Made by a program: the position numbers and the translations under genes. A stretch of 64,000 bases of DNA from VRUE01 sp963747765. GTDB lineage: Bacteria; Actinomycetota; Thermoleophilia; Solirubrobacterales; 70-9. The stretch spans positions 124,001 to 188,000 of the forward strand of contig CAVVGH010000007.1 of NCBI GenBank assembly GCA_963747765.1. Direction: 5' to 3'. The notes under the pieces were generated by a model. The model was given only the letters and a program-made list of their open reading frames with translations, was not told where the DNA came from and searched no databases. Positions 18,080 to 26,713 of this stretch are shown in pieces; the stretch's first letter is position 1, and each line of letters starts with the position of its first letter.

Positions 18080-20074
18080 TCAAGTCGCCGCGCCCGCGGC
18101 CGCCCGCCGGCCGACAAGCTCGACGATCTCGCCCATGATCCGGTTGATGTCGAAGTCCTTGGGCGTGTAGACGCCGTCGACGCCCGCCTCGCGCAACCGC
18201 TCCGCGTCGGCTGCGGGGATGATCCCGCCAACGACGACCGGCACATCGATTCCCTCGTCGCGCAGGCGCCTCACGACCTCGGGGATCAGCTCCAGGTGGG
18301 AGCCGGAGAGGATCGAGAGACCGACCACGTCAACGTCCTCCTGCAGCGCCGACTCCGCGATCTCCTCGGGGGTGAGGCGGATCCCCTGGTAGATCACCTC
18401 CATTCCCGCGTCCCGAGCCCGCAGAGCGACCTGCTCGGAGCCGTTGGAGTGTCCGTCGAGCCCCGGCTTGCCGACCAGGATCTTGATCCGATGGCCGATG
18501 CGCTCCGAAACGTCGTCGACGCGCCGGCGAACCTCGGTGAGCTGTTTGCGATCGCCGGCGGGCGCAGCGCCATCGACCCCGGTCGGGGCGCGGTAGGCGC
18601 CGAAGGCCTCGCGCAGGACCCCGGTCCACTCGCCCGTGGTGGCGCCCGCCTTCGCCGCGGCGATGGTCGCGGGCATCACGTTCTCGCCATCCTCGCTGGC
18701 GACCCGCGCGAGCTCGTCCAGCGCCGCGCGCACGGTGCCCTCGTCGCGCTCCGCGCGCCAGCGCTCCAGCGCCTCGACCCGCTCCCGCTCGACCTCGGGG
18801 TCGGGGGTGAGGATGCCGCCGTCGGCGCCAGCTGTGAGCGGCGAATCCTCGGTCTCCCGGAAGCTGTTCTGGCCGACGACCTTCTGCTCGCCGCTCTCGA
18901 TGCGCGCCACCCGTTCGCGGTGGGACTCGACCAGGCGGGCCTTCATGTAGGGGACGGCGGCCACGGCGCCGCCGTGCTCCTCGACGACCGCCATCTCGGC
19001 CCGAGCGCCCTCGATCAGCTCCTCGACCAGCCCGTCCATCACCTTCGAGCCCTCGAAGAGGTCGGGGTACTCGAGCAGGTCGGTCTCGTTCGCGAGCACC
19101 TGTTGGATGCGCAGGCTCCACTGCTGGTCCCAGGGCCGCGGCAGGCCCATCGCCTCGTTCCAGGCCGGCAGCTGGATCGCCCGGGCGCGCGCGTCGCGGC
19201 TGAGCGTCACCGCCAACGCCTCCAGCACTATGCGCTGGATGTTGTTCTCCGGCTGGGCCTCGGTCAGGCCGAGGCTGTTGACCTGCACCCCGTAGCGGAA
19301 ACGCAGCATCTTGGAGTCGGTGACTCCGTAGCGCTCGCGGCCGATCTCGTTCCAGAGCCGCCCCATCGCTCGCAGCTTGGCGATCTCCTCGATCAGGCGA
19401 ATGCCGGCATTGACGAAGAAGGAGATGCGTCCGAAGACCCGCGGGAAGTCAGGCTCTGCCACCTGGCCGCGCGCCTTCACCTCGTCGAGGACCGCGATCC
19501 CCGTCGAGAGGGCATAGGCGATCTCCTGCACCGGGGTCGCGCCGGCCTCCTGCAGGTGATAGCTGCAGATGTTCGTCGGGTTCCAGCTCGGCACCTCGTT
19601 GACGGTGAAGGCGACCATGTCGGCGATCAGCCGCATCGAGGGCTCGGGCGGGAAGGCATAGGTGCCGCGCGAGAGGTACTCCTTGATGATGTCGTTCTGG
19701 GTGGTGCCCTTCAGCTTGGTGCGCTCGACCCCGTTCTCCTCGGCAACCGTGACGTAGAGCCCGAGCAGCCAGGCGGCGGTTGCGTTGATCGTCATCGAGG
19801 TGTTCATCTCGTCGAGTGGGATCCCGTCGAACAGCGCGTGCATGTCGCCCTTGTGTGCGATCGAAACGCCGACCTTGCCGACCTCGCCGCGGGCGAGGAC
19901 GTGATCGGGGTCGTAGCCGGTTTGGGTCGGGAGGTCGAAGGCGACCGAAAGGCCGGTCTGGCCCTTTTCGAGGTTGCGCCGATAGAGCTCGTTCGAGCGG
20001 CGGGCGTCGGAGTGGCCCGCGTAGGTGCGCATCACCCAGGGGCGGTCGCGCTCAGGGAGATGGGGATCGGACAT
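18080..20074 (-). CDS. ecm: Cobalamin-dependent acyl-CoA mutase of the MeaA/ethylmalonyl-CoA mutase type
   Basis: 664 aa single chain. Converts ethylmalonyl-CoA to methylsuccinyl-CoA. The N-terminus has the typical RDRPWVMRTYAGHS and GLSVAFDLPTQTGYD segments, followed by the mutase barrel (TKLKGTTQNDIIKEYLSRGT). The C-terminal domain has the B12 signature DGHSNG, SILSGSH and GGIIP. One chain carrying both domains and this N-terminus is the MeaA pattern rather than the two-subunit methylmalonyl-CoA mutase. Start 20074 was chosen by homology; an ATG at 20116 would add 14 residues. A crotonyl-CoA reductase 1.8 kb away strengthens the call. Confidence 0.9.
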   Translation of the reverse strand: MSDPHLPERDRPWVMRTYAGHSDARRSNELYRRNLEKGQTGLSVAFDLPTQTGYDPDHVLARGEVGKVGVSIAHKGDMHALFDGIPLDEMNTSMTINATAAWLLGLYVTVAEENGVERTKLKGTTQNDIIKEYLSRGTYAFPPEPSMRLIADMVAFTVNEVPSWNPTNICSYHLQEAGATPVQEIAYALSTGIAVLDEVKARGQVAEPDFPRVFGRISFFVNAGIRLIEEIAKLRAMGRLWNEIGRERYGVTDSKMLRFRYGVQVNSLGLTEAQPENNIQRIVLEALAVTLSRDARARAIQLPAWNEAMGLPRPWDQQWSLRIQQVLANETDLLEYPDLFEGSKVMDGLVEELIEGARAEMAVVEEHGGAVAAVPYMKARLVESHRERVARIESGEQKVVGQNSFRETEDSPLTAGADGGILTPDPEVERERVEALERWRAERDEGTVRAALDELARVASEDGENVMPATIAAAKAGATTGEWTGVLREAFGAYRAPTGVDGAAPAGDRKQLTEVRRRVDDVSERIGHRIKILVGKPGLDGHSNGSEQVALRARDAGMEVIYQGIRLTPEEIAESALQEDVDVVGLSILSGSHLELIPEVVRRLRDEGIDVPVVVGGIIPAADAERLREAGVDGVYTPKDFDINRIMGEIVELVGRRAAAGAAT

Positions 20075-20209
20075 CGCCCCAATGATATTTGGAGCCGGGG
20101 GAAAGACCGCGTTCATCCGTCACAGCACGCATCTTTTCGCGGTAGCTGTGTTTAGGCTGGCGGGGCGCATGCGCACGCGGCACGTACCGTGCGACGTCCA
20201 CGTTCGACC

Positions 20210-20301
20210 ATGAGACTCAGACCCACAGCCATATGAGACTCAGACCCACAGCCATATGAGACTCAGACCCACAGCCATATGAGACTCAGACCCACAGCCA
20301 T
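20210..20301 (+). repeat. Four tandem copies of a 23-bp start-codon segment
   Basis: Units start at 20210, 20233, 20256 and 20279. Each begins with ATGAGACTCAGACCC and carries its own ATG. The first three read as eight-codon ORFs (MRLRPTAI) whose TGA overlaps the next ATG as ATGA. Only the fourth continues into the long gene. Confidence 0.95.
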
Positions 20302-20980
20302 ATTCCTCGCGGCTATCGCGGTCGCGCTGGCACTCGCCGGCGCAGCCGCGGCGAGCCTGATCGGCATCTACCGCAGCGACATGGAGTCCGAAGCGCAGCA
20401 GGCGCAGATCGCGAAGCTATCGGGCGAGCGATGCCGCCGCGGCGGGTCCAGCCACACCTTCCGGGTCGTGGTCGGCAAGCGCACCAGGGAATGCGCGTAC
20501 CGGACACCGGTGGTGGGGCGGGACCTCGAGATCGCCGCCGTCGAGCGATTGCTGAGCGGCACGCCGAAGCCGGCCAAGCACAAGGCCTTCCTCGCCGTGA
20601 ACCTACGGGCCGGCGACGCCGGCGCCCGTTACCAGCTCGCAGTGTTCCCCGTGCAGCGCAAGGCCCAGCTGCGCAAGGTCCGCAGCGACGGGAGCATCAG
20701 TTACCTGAACGTCGAGAGAAACGTGAAGAGCGTGCAGGGGATCGACCGGCCCAACGTGCTGCGGCTGCGCGCCTTCAACATCACCGAAGGACCCGAAAAG
20801 GGCAAGTGCCGCATCGTGGCGTTCGTCGCCAGGGAACGGGTCGCCGACGTCACCGACCCTGCCGCCGGCGAACTGCAGGGACGGGCATCGGGCTTCTCCG
20901 TCGGTGCGCTGTCGAACGCGAACGGACTCGTCGCGAGCGTCGACAACGTGGTCATCCGTGTGCCAAACCCGTTCGAATAG
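20279..20980 (+). CDS. Exported or membrane-anchored hypothetical protein
   Basis: 233 aa. Residues 8-30 form a signal peptide or anchor (AIFLAAIAVALALAGAAAAS). The mature part has a basic first half with two or three cysteines (C52, C72) and a C-terminal beta-rich stretch ending VDNVVIRVPNPFE. It is preceded by three overlapping mini-ORFs created by a 23-bp repeat at the start codon, so its translation may depend on re-initiation. Not recognised; neighbours give no clear clue. Confidence 0.7.
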   Translation: MRLRPTAIFLAAIAVALALAGAAAASLIGIYRSDMESEAQQAQIAKLSGERCRRGGSSHTFRVVVGKRTRECAYRTPVVGRDLEIAAVERLLSGTPKPAKHKAFLAVNLRAGDAGARYQLAVFPVQRKAQLRKVRSDGSISYLNVERNVKSVQGIDRPNVLRLRAFNITEGPEKGKCRIVAFVARERVADVTDPAAGELQGRASGFSVGALSNANGLVASVDNVVIRVPNPFE

Positions 20981-21073
20981 TTGCGATGGCGAGCCCGCGG
21001 GCGGAATGCCGGCGAGCCGCGGTCCCGGCTGGGCCTGCGACGGTGGCGCAGCCCGTCGCCGATAATGCCCGCG

Positions 21074-21364
21074 ATGTCCACGACGACGATCGAGAAGCCG
21101 CGTCAAGCGGGCCCCGACTCGGGGATGGGCGGCGAGTGGCGGGTGATTGTCTGCAATGACAATCACAACACCTTCGATCATGTCGCCCAGACGCTGGCCA
21201 GCGTCCTGCCCGGCGTGAGCATCGGCCAGGGACACCAGATCGCCGAGCGCATCCACAACACCGGTCAGGCCATCGTCTGGACCGGGCCGCGCGAGCCCGC
21301 CGAGCACTACTGGGACCAGCTGAACGGCGCGGGTCTGACGATGGCCCCTCTCGAGCGCTCCTGA
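21074..21364 (+). CDS. clpS: ATP-dependent Clp protease adaptor ClpS
   Basis: About 96 aa. Binds N-degron substrates and delivers them to ClpA/ClpC-ClpP. Diagnostic features are WRVIVCNDNHNTFDHVAQTL, the IHNTGQAIVWTG strand and the EPAEHYWDQL helix near the C-terminus. A start three codons upstream (21065) is equally possible. No clp protease gene is nearby. Confidence 0.88.
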   Translation: MSTTTIEKPRQAGPDSGMGGEWRVIVCNDNHNTFDHVAQTLASVLPGVSIGQGHQIAERIHNTGQAIVWTGPREPAEHYWDQLNGAGLTMAPLERS

Positions 21365-21527
21365 ACCGACGACCGAACCGCCAGCGGGCTTTTGAGCACA
21401 GCAGGCCCAGCGAGACGTCCTCGGGTCGCTGGCTCGAGAACCGTCGGCTTCCGCGCTGGAGTGGTGCCTCGCCTGCCGTCCGCCTGCCCGGCCGGCTGAG
21501 GCGCGAAGCCGAGGAGACGCCGGGCAG

Positions 21528-21821
21528 CTACTCGGCGGCGAGCAGCGTGTGCCAGGTCGGGAGGAGGGGCAGGCCGTAGAGGTCGATGACGCTGGCGCGG
21601 GCGGCCTCTATCTCCTCCGAGTACCAGTAGCGCTCGAAGTCTCCTCGGCGCTCCCAGACCGAAGACTGGCGAAAGGCCAGCGGGTCGTCGATCGAGCGGG
21701 TTAGCGACCAGCTCTTGGCGCCAAAGGACGGCATGCGCGCCGCGGCGGGCTCCCAGAGCTCCAACCAGCGGTCAGCTCGGAAGGGGGCGATGTGCCAATC
21801 GAGTGTGCAGACCTCAGCCAT
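21528..21821 (-). CDS. Small dimeric alpha-beta barrel-like protein
   Basis: 97 aa. WHIAPFRADRWLELWEPAAA, then SWSLTRSIDDPLAFRQSSVW and a final WHTLLAAE suggest the antibiotic-biosynthesis-monooxygenase-like or related ferredoxin-like fold, in which residues such as W and H line a small pocket. It lies 27 bp downstream of the crotonyl-CoA reductase gene on the same strand. The fold call is tentative. Confidence 0.55.
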   Translation of the reverse strand: MAEVCTLDWHIAPFRADRWLELWEPAAARMPSFGAKSWSLTRSIDDPLAFRQSSVWERRGDFERYWYSEEIEAARASVIDLYGLPLLPTWHTLLAAE

Positions 21822-21848
21822 GCGAACCCCCCGCTCGTGCGCTCCTCA

Positions 21849-23111
21849 TCACGCCCCAACCTCCGCCCGGATCGCCCCCGGGCCGTCCTCGTTTTGGCCC
21901 TCGTCCTCGGACTCGGCCCCGACCAGGATCGAGATCTTGCCGAGGTGCTTGTTTTCGTGCAGCAGCTGGTGCGCCTCGGCAACCCCCTCGAAGCCCATCG
22001 TCTTCCAGATCACGGGCCGCACCTTGCCCTCGGCCATCAGCTGGTTGGCGCGCATGCACTCGTAGGCGTTGGCGAAGTGAGAGCCGATGATCTGCTTCTG
22101 GCGCATCCACAGGTAGCGCACATCGAAGTCAAGCTGGTAGCCGGAGGTGGCGCCGCAGATCACGACCTTGCCGAACGGCTTGACGACGAAGACGGAGGTG
22201 GGGAAGGTCGCCTGGCCGACGTGCTCGAAGACGATGTCGGGCGCGTCGCCGAGGATCTCCTTGACCCGCTTGGCGAAGCCCCGAGAGGCCTTGAAGCGCT
22301 CCTTGTCGGCGGCGGGGTCGGCGAGGTTCTCCTTGGTCCGCATCATCTCACCGAACTCGCGCCGGTTGATGTAGTCGACCGCGCCGAGCGCCTTGACCAG
22401 CTCGCCCTTCTCCTCGGAGGAGACGACGCCGACGGCGTTGGCCCCAGCGGCTCGGCAGAGCTGGGTGGCGAAGACGCCGAGACCACCGGCCGCGCCCCAG
22501 ATCAGCACGTTGTGGCCGGGCTGCAGCTTGCACTGGTCGATCAGCATCCGGTAGGCGGTGAAGTAGGTGAGGCCGTAGGCCGAGGACTCGACCCAGGAGA
22601 GGTTCTGAGGGCGGGGGAGGAGCTGCTGCGCCTGCACCTTGGTGAACTGGGCAAAGGAGCCCCAGGTCGTCTCGTATCCCCAGATCTTCTGGCTTGGCGC
22701 AGCCAGCGGGTCGAGTCCGTGCACCTCGACGTCCTCATAGGAAGCCTGGTTGCAATGGATCACGACCTCGTCGCCGGGCTGCCAGCGGGTGACGCCCTCG
22801 CCGACCTTCCAGACGATGCCTGAGGCGTCCGAGCCACCGATGTGGTGGCCGTACTCAGGGTGGTCGCCGTAGCCGAAGACGGAGACCGGCTTGCCGAGCG
22901 CCGCCCAGACGTTGTTGAAGTTCACCCCGGCGGCCATCACGCGGACGACCACCTCGAAGGCGCCCGGCTCGGGCACCTCGATCTGCTCGAGCTGGAAGGC
23001 GTCGTTCGGTTCGCCCTCGCGCTCCTGGCGGATCACCCAGGCTGCCATGGTCTCCGGCAATGTGCCGGGCTCGACGTCTAGCTTCGAAACTGCACTGGTA
23101 TCAACGGACAA
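21849..23111 (-). CDS. ccr: Crotonyl-CoA carboxylase/reductase
   Basis: 420 aa. Reductively carboxylates crotonyl-CoA to ethylmalonyl-CoA with NADPH and CO2, the key step of the ethylmalonyl-CoA pathway. Medium-chain reductase fold with the Ccr-specific stretches GVNFNNVWAALGKPVSVF, HHIGGSDASGIVWKVG, CNQASYEDVEVHGLDP, WGYETTWGSFAQF, GAAGGLGVFATQLCR and SHFANAYECMRAN. The TTG start at 23111 has GGAGGAG five bases upstream. The C-terminal 25 residues are an acidic tail. Confidence 0.95.
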   Translation of the reverse strand: MSVDTSAVSKLDVEPGTLPETMAAWVIRQEREGEPNDAFQLEQIEVPEPGAFEVVVRVMAAGVNFNNVWAALGKPVSVFGYGDHPEYGHHIGGSDASGIVWKVGEGVTRWQPGDEVVIHCNQASYEDVEVHGLDPLAAPSQKIWGYETTWGSFAQFTKVQAQQLLPRPQNLSWVESSAYGLTYFTAYRMLIDQCKLQPGHNVLIWGAAGGLGVFATQLCRAAGANAVGVVSSEEKGELVKALGAVDYINRREFGEMMRTKENLADPAADKERFKASRGFAKRVKEILGDAPDIVFEHVGQATFPTSVFVVKPFGKVVICGATSGYQLDFDVRYLWMRQKQIIGSHFANAYECMRANQLMAEGKVRPVIWKTMGFEGVAEAHQLLHENKHLGKISILVGAESEDEGQNEDGPGAIRAEVGA

Positions 23112-23182
23112 GCCGACTCCTCCGTGTCGGTCTGTTTACGGGCCGGCGGCAATCCTAGATGAGACGCGAAGGGAACCGCCGG

Positions 23183-24442
23183 TCAGGCGGCATCGGCCTC
23201 GGCCGGCGCGGGAAGCTCTACCGCCGGCCCGTTCGGGTCACCGCTCTCGATCTGCTGCAACTCCTCGGCAACCACCGGCTTGGCCGATCGCTCCACCCGG
23301 GGAGGCTCGTCGAGTGATTTCCCCGACTGGGCACCGAGATCCTCGATCTGGCGGAGTTTGGGCAGGAGATTCCGCTCCGCGGACCCGACCGCATCGTTGT
23401 AGGCGCCGACCGCCTGGTCGAGGTTCTTCCCCACCCGGGCGAAGTGGTTGAGAAATACGGCCGATCGTTTGTGCAGGTCGCGGCCGGCTTCGGCGATTTT
23501 CTTGGCCTCGAGAGCCATCTTCTCTGTCCGCCAGCCGAGCTCGATCGTGCGCAGCAGCGCGACAAGCGTCAGCGGCGTTGAGATGACCACGCCGAGCGCC
23601 AGTGCCTCCTCGTAGAGACCCGGCTCGACCTCCAGCGCGCCGAACAGCGCGGCCTCCACCCGGATGTGGCAGATGACGAAGTCCGGGCTTTGCCCCGCCT
23701 CGAACTGCCCGTGGTAGTCCTTTGACGCGAGGCTTTTGACTTGGGCACGAATTGCGCTCGCCAGCTTTCGCAGGGCCGCGGCGCGATCCGCGTCGGTTGC
23801 CGCCGCCTGCGAGTCTTCGAGCGCGTCCAGCGCGACCTTCGAGTCGACCGTGACCCGTCGCCCGCCCGGCAGCAGCACGACCATGTCCGGCCGCAGGCGG
23901 GTGTCCGGTCCACGGATCTCCTTCTGCAGCGTGAAGTCGACGTGCTCGGTCATCCCGGCGAGCTCGACCAGCCGGCGCAATTGCACCTCCCCCCAGTCGC
24001 CGCGGCTCTTGGGGTTGCGCAATGCTTGACCCAACCGCTCCGTCTGGCTGCCGAGGCCTTTGATCTGATCGATCAGGACGGCGTCGGTTTCGTTCCGCTG
24101 CTTTGCCAGCGACTCGACCTCCTCCTCAACCTGCTTGAGCGCTTTTTCGATCGGCTTCGTCAGCGACTCGAACTCTTGCTTTCGCCGGCTGAAACTCTCG
24201 GTCGCGGTCTCCGCCTCCGCTTCGCGTTGCTGCCTGTTCTGCTGCATCAGGTGCTCAGAGGTCTTCTGCAATTGCTCACCGGCTTTGGCGCTCAGGCGGT
24301 CGGTCGCCTGTGCCACCAGCTCTTCCAGGCGACGCGACTCCTCGCTGCGGCCTCGCTGTGCGGCCCGATCGTTTCGCTTCAGCAGTGCGATGAGGAGCCC
24401 CGCGGCGAGCAGGGCAGCGACGATTGCAAGGACAGCGGTCAT
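23183..24442 (-). CDS. rmuC: DNA recombination protein RmuC homologue
   Basis: 419 aa. An N-terminal membrane helix (AVLAIVAALLAAGLLIALL) is followed by a coiled coil of about 130 residues and then the RmuC core: KSRGDWGEVQLRRLVELAGM, DMVVLLPGGRRVTVDSKVALDA and the STPLTLVALLRTIELGWR segment, a PD-(D/E)xK-like nuclease fold. RmuC restrains inversions at short inverted repeats in Escherichia coli, which is notable in this palindrome-rich stretch. ATG 24442 is chosen because it directly precedes the membrane helix. Confidence 0.92.
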   Translation of the reverse strand: MTAVLAIVAALLAAGLLIALLKRNDRAAQRGRSEESRRLEELVAQATDRLSAKAGEQLQKTSEHLMQQNRQQREAEAETATESFSRRKQEFESLTKPIEKALKQVEEEVESLAKQRNETDAVLIDQIKGLGSQTERLGQALRNPKSRGDWGEVQLRRLVELAGMTEHVDFTLQKEIRGPDTRLRPDMVVLLPGGRRVTVDSKVALDALEDSQAAATDADRAAALRKLASAIRAQVKSLASKDYHGQFEAGQSPDFVICHIRVEAALFGALEVEPGLYEEALALGVVISTPLTLVALLRTIELGWRTEKMALEAKKIAEAGRDLHKRSAVFLNHFARVGKNLDQAVGAYNDAVGSAERNLLPKLRQIEDLGAQSGKSLDEPPRVERSAKPVVAEELQQIESGDPNGPAVELPAPAEADAA

Positions 24443-24612
24443 CGCACCGATGGTGACGGGCGGCCCAGACGTCAACCGCCTCTGGGCAATGGGCGAGTTT
24501 GCGGGGTTCCGGAGAGAAACAGCCTCCCCTGTTCCATGTCCCGCTTGGCCGGCACCTGCCCTCACGGCGCCCGCCCTCACTAAGACGGGTCTACGGATGG
24601 ACTCTCAGAGAG

Positions 24613-25107
24613 CTACGGGAGCAGGACGTCGTTCTCCGAGGAGCTGCGGTATGGGCCCACGGCGAGCTTGCCGGGCGTCGCCCCGGGGATGTCGGCGGCG
24701 ATGACCGTGTAGACGCCGGTGGGGAGCTTGGTCGAGAGGGTGACGGCACCGTTGGCAACCAGCCGTTTCGAGCTCGCGGTCTTGCGGGGGCCGCGCACCT
24801 CGAGGCGGGAGTCGACGTCGGTCAGGTTGGCGGCGACGAAGACGACCGTGAGGGGGGAGTTGGAGCGGACGTAAGGCTGCCCGGCGTGCTGATTCTGAGG
24901 GATCTGCTGGGTGGGTTCCGGGCCGGTCGCCACCCGCTGTGGCTGGACCGTCACCGCGTCTTCGCTCACTGCGACGCTGATTCGGGTGGGTGGCTGTGGC
25001 CGCGGGTCGTTGACGTGTTCCTTGGCTCCGCATCCGGTCCCCACCAGCGCCAGCAGGGCAACGCCAAGTGAGCATGCCGCCGCCAAAGTGCCTCTCCTAT
25101 GACCCAT
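24613..25107 (-). CDS. Lipoprotein of unknown function
   Basis: 164 aa. Lipobox LVGTGC places the lipidated cysteine at residue 26. After a Pro/Gln-rich linker comes a beta-rich domain (SPLTVVFVAANLTDVDSRLE and LPTGVYTVIAADIPGATPGK) like immunoglobulin-type or copper-resistance-type beta sandwiches, with no metal motif seen. It lies 11 bp upstream of the convergent or same-strand YgfZ gene end, with both genes on the minus strand, so it follows ygfZ and may share its transcript. Confidence 0.75.
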   Translation of the reverse strand: MGHRRGTLAAACSLGVALLALVGTGCGAKEHVNDPRPQPPTRISVAVSEDAVTVQPQRVATGPEPTQQIPQNQHAGQPYVRSNSPLTVVFVAANLTDVDSRLEVRGPRKTASSKRLVANGAVTLSTKLPTGVYTVIAADIPGATPGKLAVGPYRSSSENDVLLP

Positions 25108-25118
25108 CGGGCCGGAAT

Positions 25119-26072
25119 CTAACCGAACGGCAGGTCGATGACGCGAGCCGTAACGTCATCTTCACCTACGGTGAGCTTCGCGCCGGGTTCCGCCTCGCGG
25201 CGGACTATTGCCAGGGCAATCGGGCCGTAGACGGGGGAGACGCACGCGCTGCCGACCTGCCCGACCTCCCGCTTGCCCAGCCTCAGCGGGGCTCCGGCCT
25301 CGACCGGGGCACTCACCGCCAGCCCGCGGAGCCGGCGGTTCGGACGCCCCTTGTAGTGGAGGCGGGCAACCGGCTCCTGGCCTATGTAGCAGCCCTTGGT
25401 GAAGCTGACGGCGTCCTCGACGATGCCGGCCTCGGCGGGCATCGTGGCGCTGGTCATCTCCGCACCGAAGCGCGGCGTGCCCGCCTCGATTCGCAGGATC
25501 TCGGCTGCCAGCGGCTCGACCGTCACGGCACCGGCACCGACGAGCGCCTCCTGCAGGCGCCCGACGTCGGCGGAGTCCGCGATCAGGTCCACGCCGTGCC
25601 GCGTTCCCACCGCAATGCACTCGACTCCATGCGCTGCCACCCGTTCGCAGGAGTATTCGGGCAGCGCAGGGCCAGCGAAGACCTCGACGCTTCGCGGCCC
25701 GAGTAGCGAGAGGATCGCCCGCCCGCCCGTCAGGTCGACGATCTCGACCTCTCTGCCGATCTTGTACAGCTCGAGATGGCCCCTCGCCGTCTCCAGCGCC
25801 TCGGGCTCGGTGTCGAGCCAGTACTCCTCCGGGGTCAGGCGAAGCAACCGCATGTCGGCCTGCATGTGCCCCTTGCGGTCGAGCAGCGCCGCGTACTGGC
25901 CCTCGCCGAGGTCGAGGCGCTCGACGTCGTTGGTGAGCTGACCCTGCAGGTAGTCGGCTGCCTCGCTGCCCCTGACCAACAACTTGCCGCGCGCCGATCG
26001 GTCGAGCAGCCCGCACTCCTCGCGCAGCTGGCGGTACTGGGCGTCCAGCTCGATTGTCACCGGACCGACCAT
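25119..26072 (-). CDS. ygfZ: Folate-binding protein YgfZ/GcvT-like
   Basis: 317 aa. YgfZ proteins help maintain Fe-S enzymes using tetrahydrofolate. The family signature K-GC-Y-x-GQE is seen as KGCYIGQEPVARLHYKGRPN. Other features: RGKLLVRGSEAADYLQGQLT near the N-terminus and TPRFGAEMTSATMPAEAG before the signature. It is far too short for a glycine-cleavage T protein with all its partners, and none of those is nearby. Confidence 0.92.
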   Translation of the reverse strand: MVGPVTIELDAQYRQLREECGLLDRSARGKLLVRGSEAADYLQGQLTNDVERLDLGEGQYAALLDRKGHMQADMRLLRLTPEEYWLDTEPEALETARGHLELYKIGREVEIVDLTGGRAILSLLGPRSVEVFAGPALPEYSCERVAAHGVECIAVGTRHGVDLIADSADVGRLQEALVGAGAVTVEPLAAEILRIEAGTPRFGAEMTSATMPAEAGIVEDAVSFTKGCYIGQEPVARLHYKGRPNRRLRGLAVSAPVEAGAPLRLGKREVGQVGSACVSPVYGPIALAIVRREAEPGAKLTVGEDDVTARVIDLPFG

Positions 26073-26256
26073 CGCTTCGATTCTAGATGTAGGACCGCCA
26101 CGTTGTTCTTCCGGGCCTCGCTGGAGGCCGGTTGGCCGACAGCGTTCCCGTTCCCATCACCGCCGCCTCAGCGGCCGGGCCGGGGCACGCTCCCTGGCGA
26201 GATGGGCCCCAGGAGGGTCCACGTGTCGGCCCGGGGTTTTAGATGTGCCAAAATAA

Positions 26257-26272
26257 TTTAGACGTGTCTAAA
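26257..26272. promoter_or_regulatory. DtxR/MntR-type operator
   Basis: TTTAGACGTGTCTAAA is a 7-2-7 inverted repeat of the kind bound by DtxR-family repressors. It overlaps the GTG start (26264) of the regulator itself. A degraded half-site (TTTTAGATGTGCC) lies just upstream at about 26237. Confidence 0.75.
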
Positions 26273-26713
26273 TCATCCGAGGCGATCGAGGACTACGCGA
26301 AGGCGATCTACGCGCTGGCTCGGGATCGAGAGGGGCCGGTCCTGAACGGGGAGATTGCAGCGCGGATCGGCGTGACGCCGGCGACCGCGACGTCGATGCT
26401 GAAGCGTCTCGACGAGATGGGGTTGGTCGACCACACCCCCTACCGTGGAGTTGTCCTGACGCCGGCAGGCGAAAAGGTTGCACTGGAGGTGATCCGCCAT
26501 CACCGGCTGATCGAGACCTACCTGGCGGAGGCGCTGGGGATGTCGGAGGACCAGGTGCACGACGAGGCCGAGGTTCTCGAGCACTACATCTCCGAGGACC
26601 TGGAGCTGTTGATCGCGGCCAAGCTGGGTGAGCCGAGCCACGATCCGCACGGGACGCCGATTCCCGGCCCCGACCTCCAACCGCCGGCCGACCGCGTGGA
26701 GGGCCGACGGTGA
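26264..26713 (+). CDS. mntR: DtxR-family metal-dependent repressor, probable manganese regulator
   Basis: 149 aa from GTG 26264. N-terminal winged helix (EDYAKAIYALARDREGPVLN, then RIGVTPATATSMLKRLDEMG) and metal-binding dimerisation domain (HHRLIETYLAEALGMSEDQV, HDEAEVLEHYISEDL). There is no SH3-like third domain, as in the short MntR type. It is followed by an Nramp transporter with a four-base overlap, so it probably represses its own operon when Mn or Fe is plentiful. An ATG at 26243 would put the whole operator inside the coding sequence. Confidence 0.88.
   Translation: MSKSSEAIEDYAKAIYALARDREGPVLNGEIAARIGVTPATATSMLKRLDEMGLVDHTPYRGVVLTPAGEKVALEVIRHHRLIETYLAEALGMSEDQVHDEAEVLEHYISEDLELLIAAKLGEPSHDPHGTPIPGPDLQPPADRVEGRR

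Noticed and set aside
18020..20155. 711-codon open frame on the plus strand opposite the mutase gene
   Set aside because: High-GC shadow of a strongly supported gene on the other strand; composition is Arg/His/Asp-rich without any domain.
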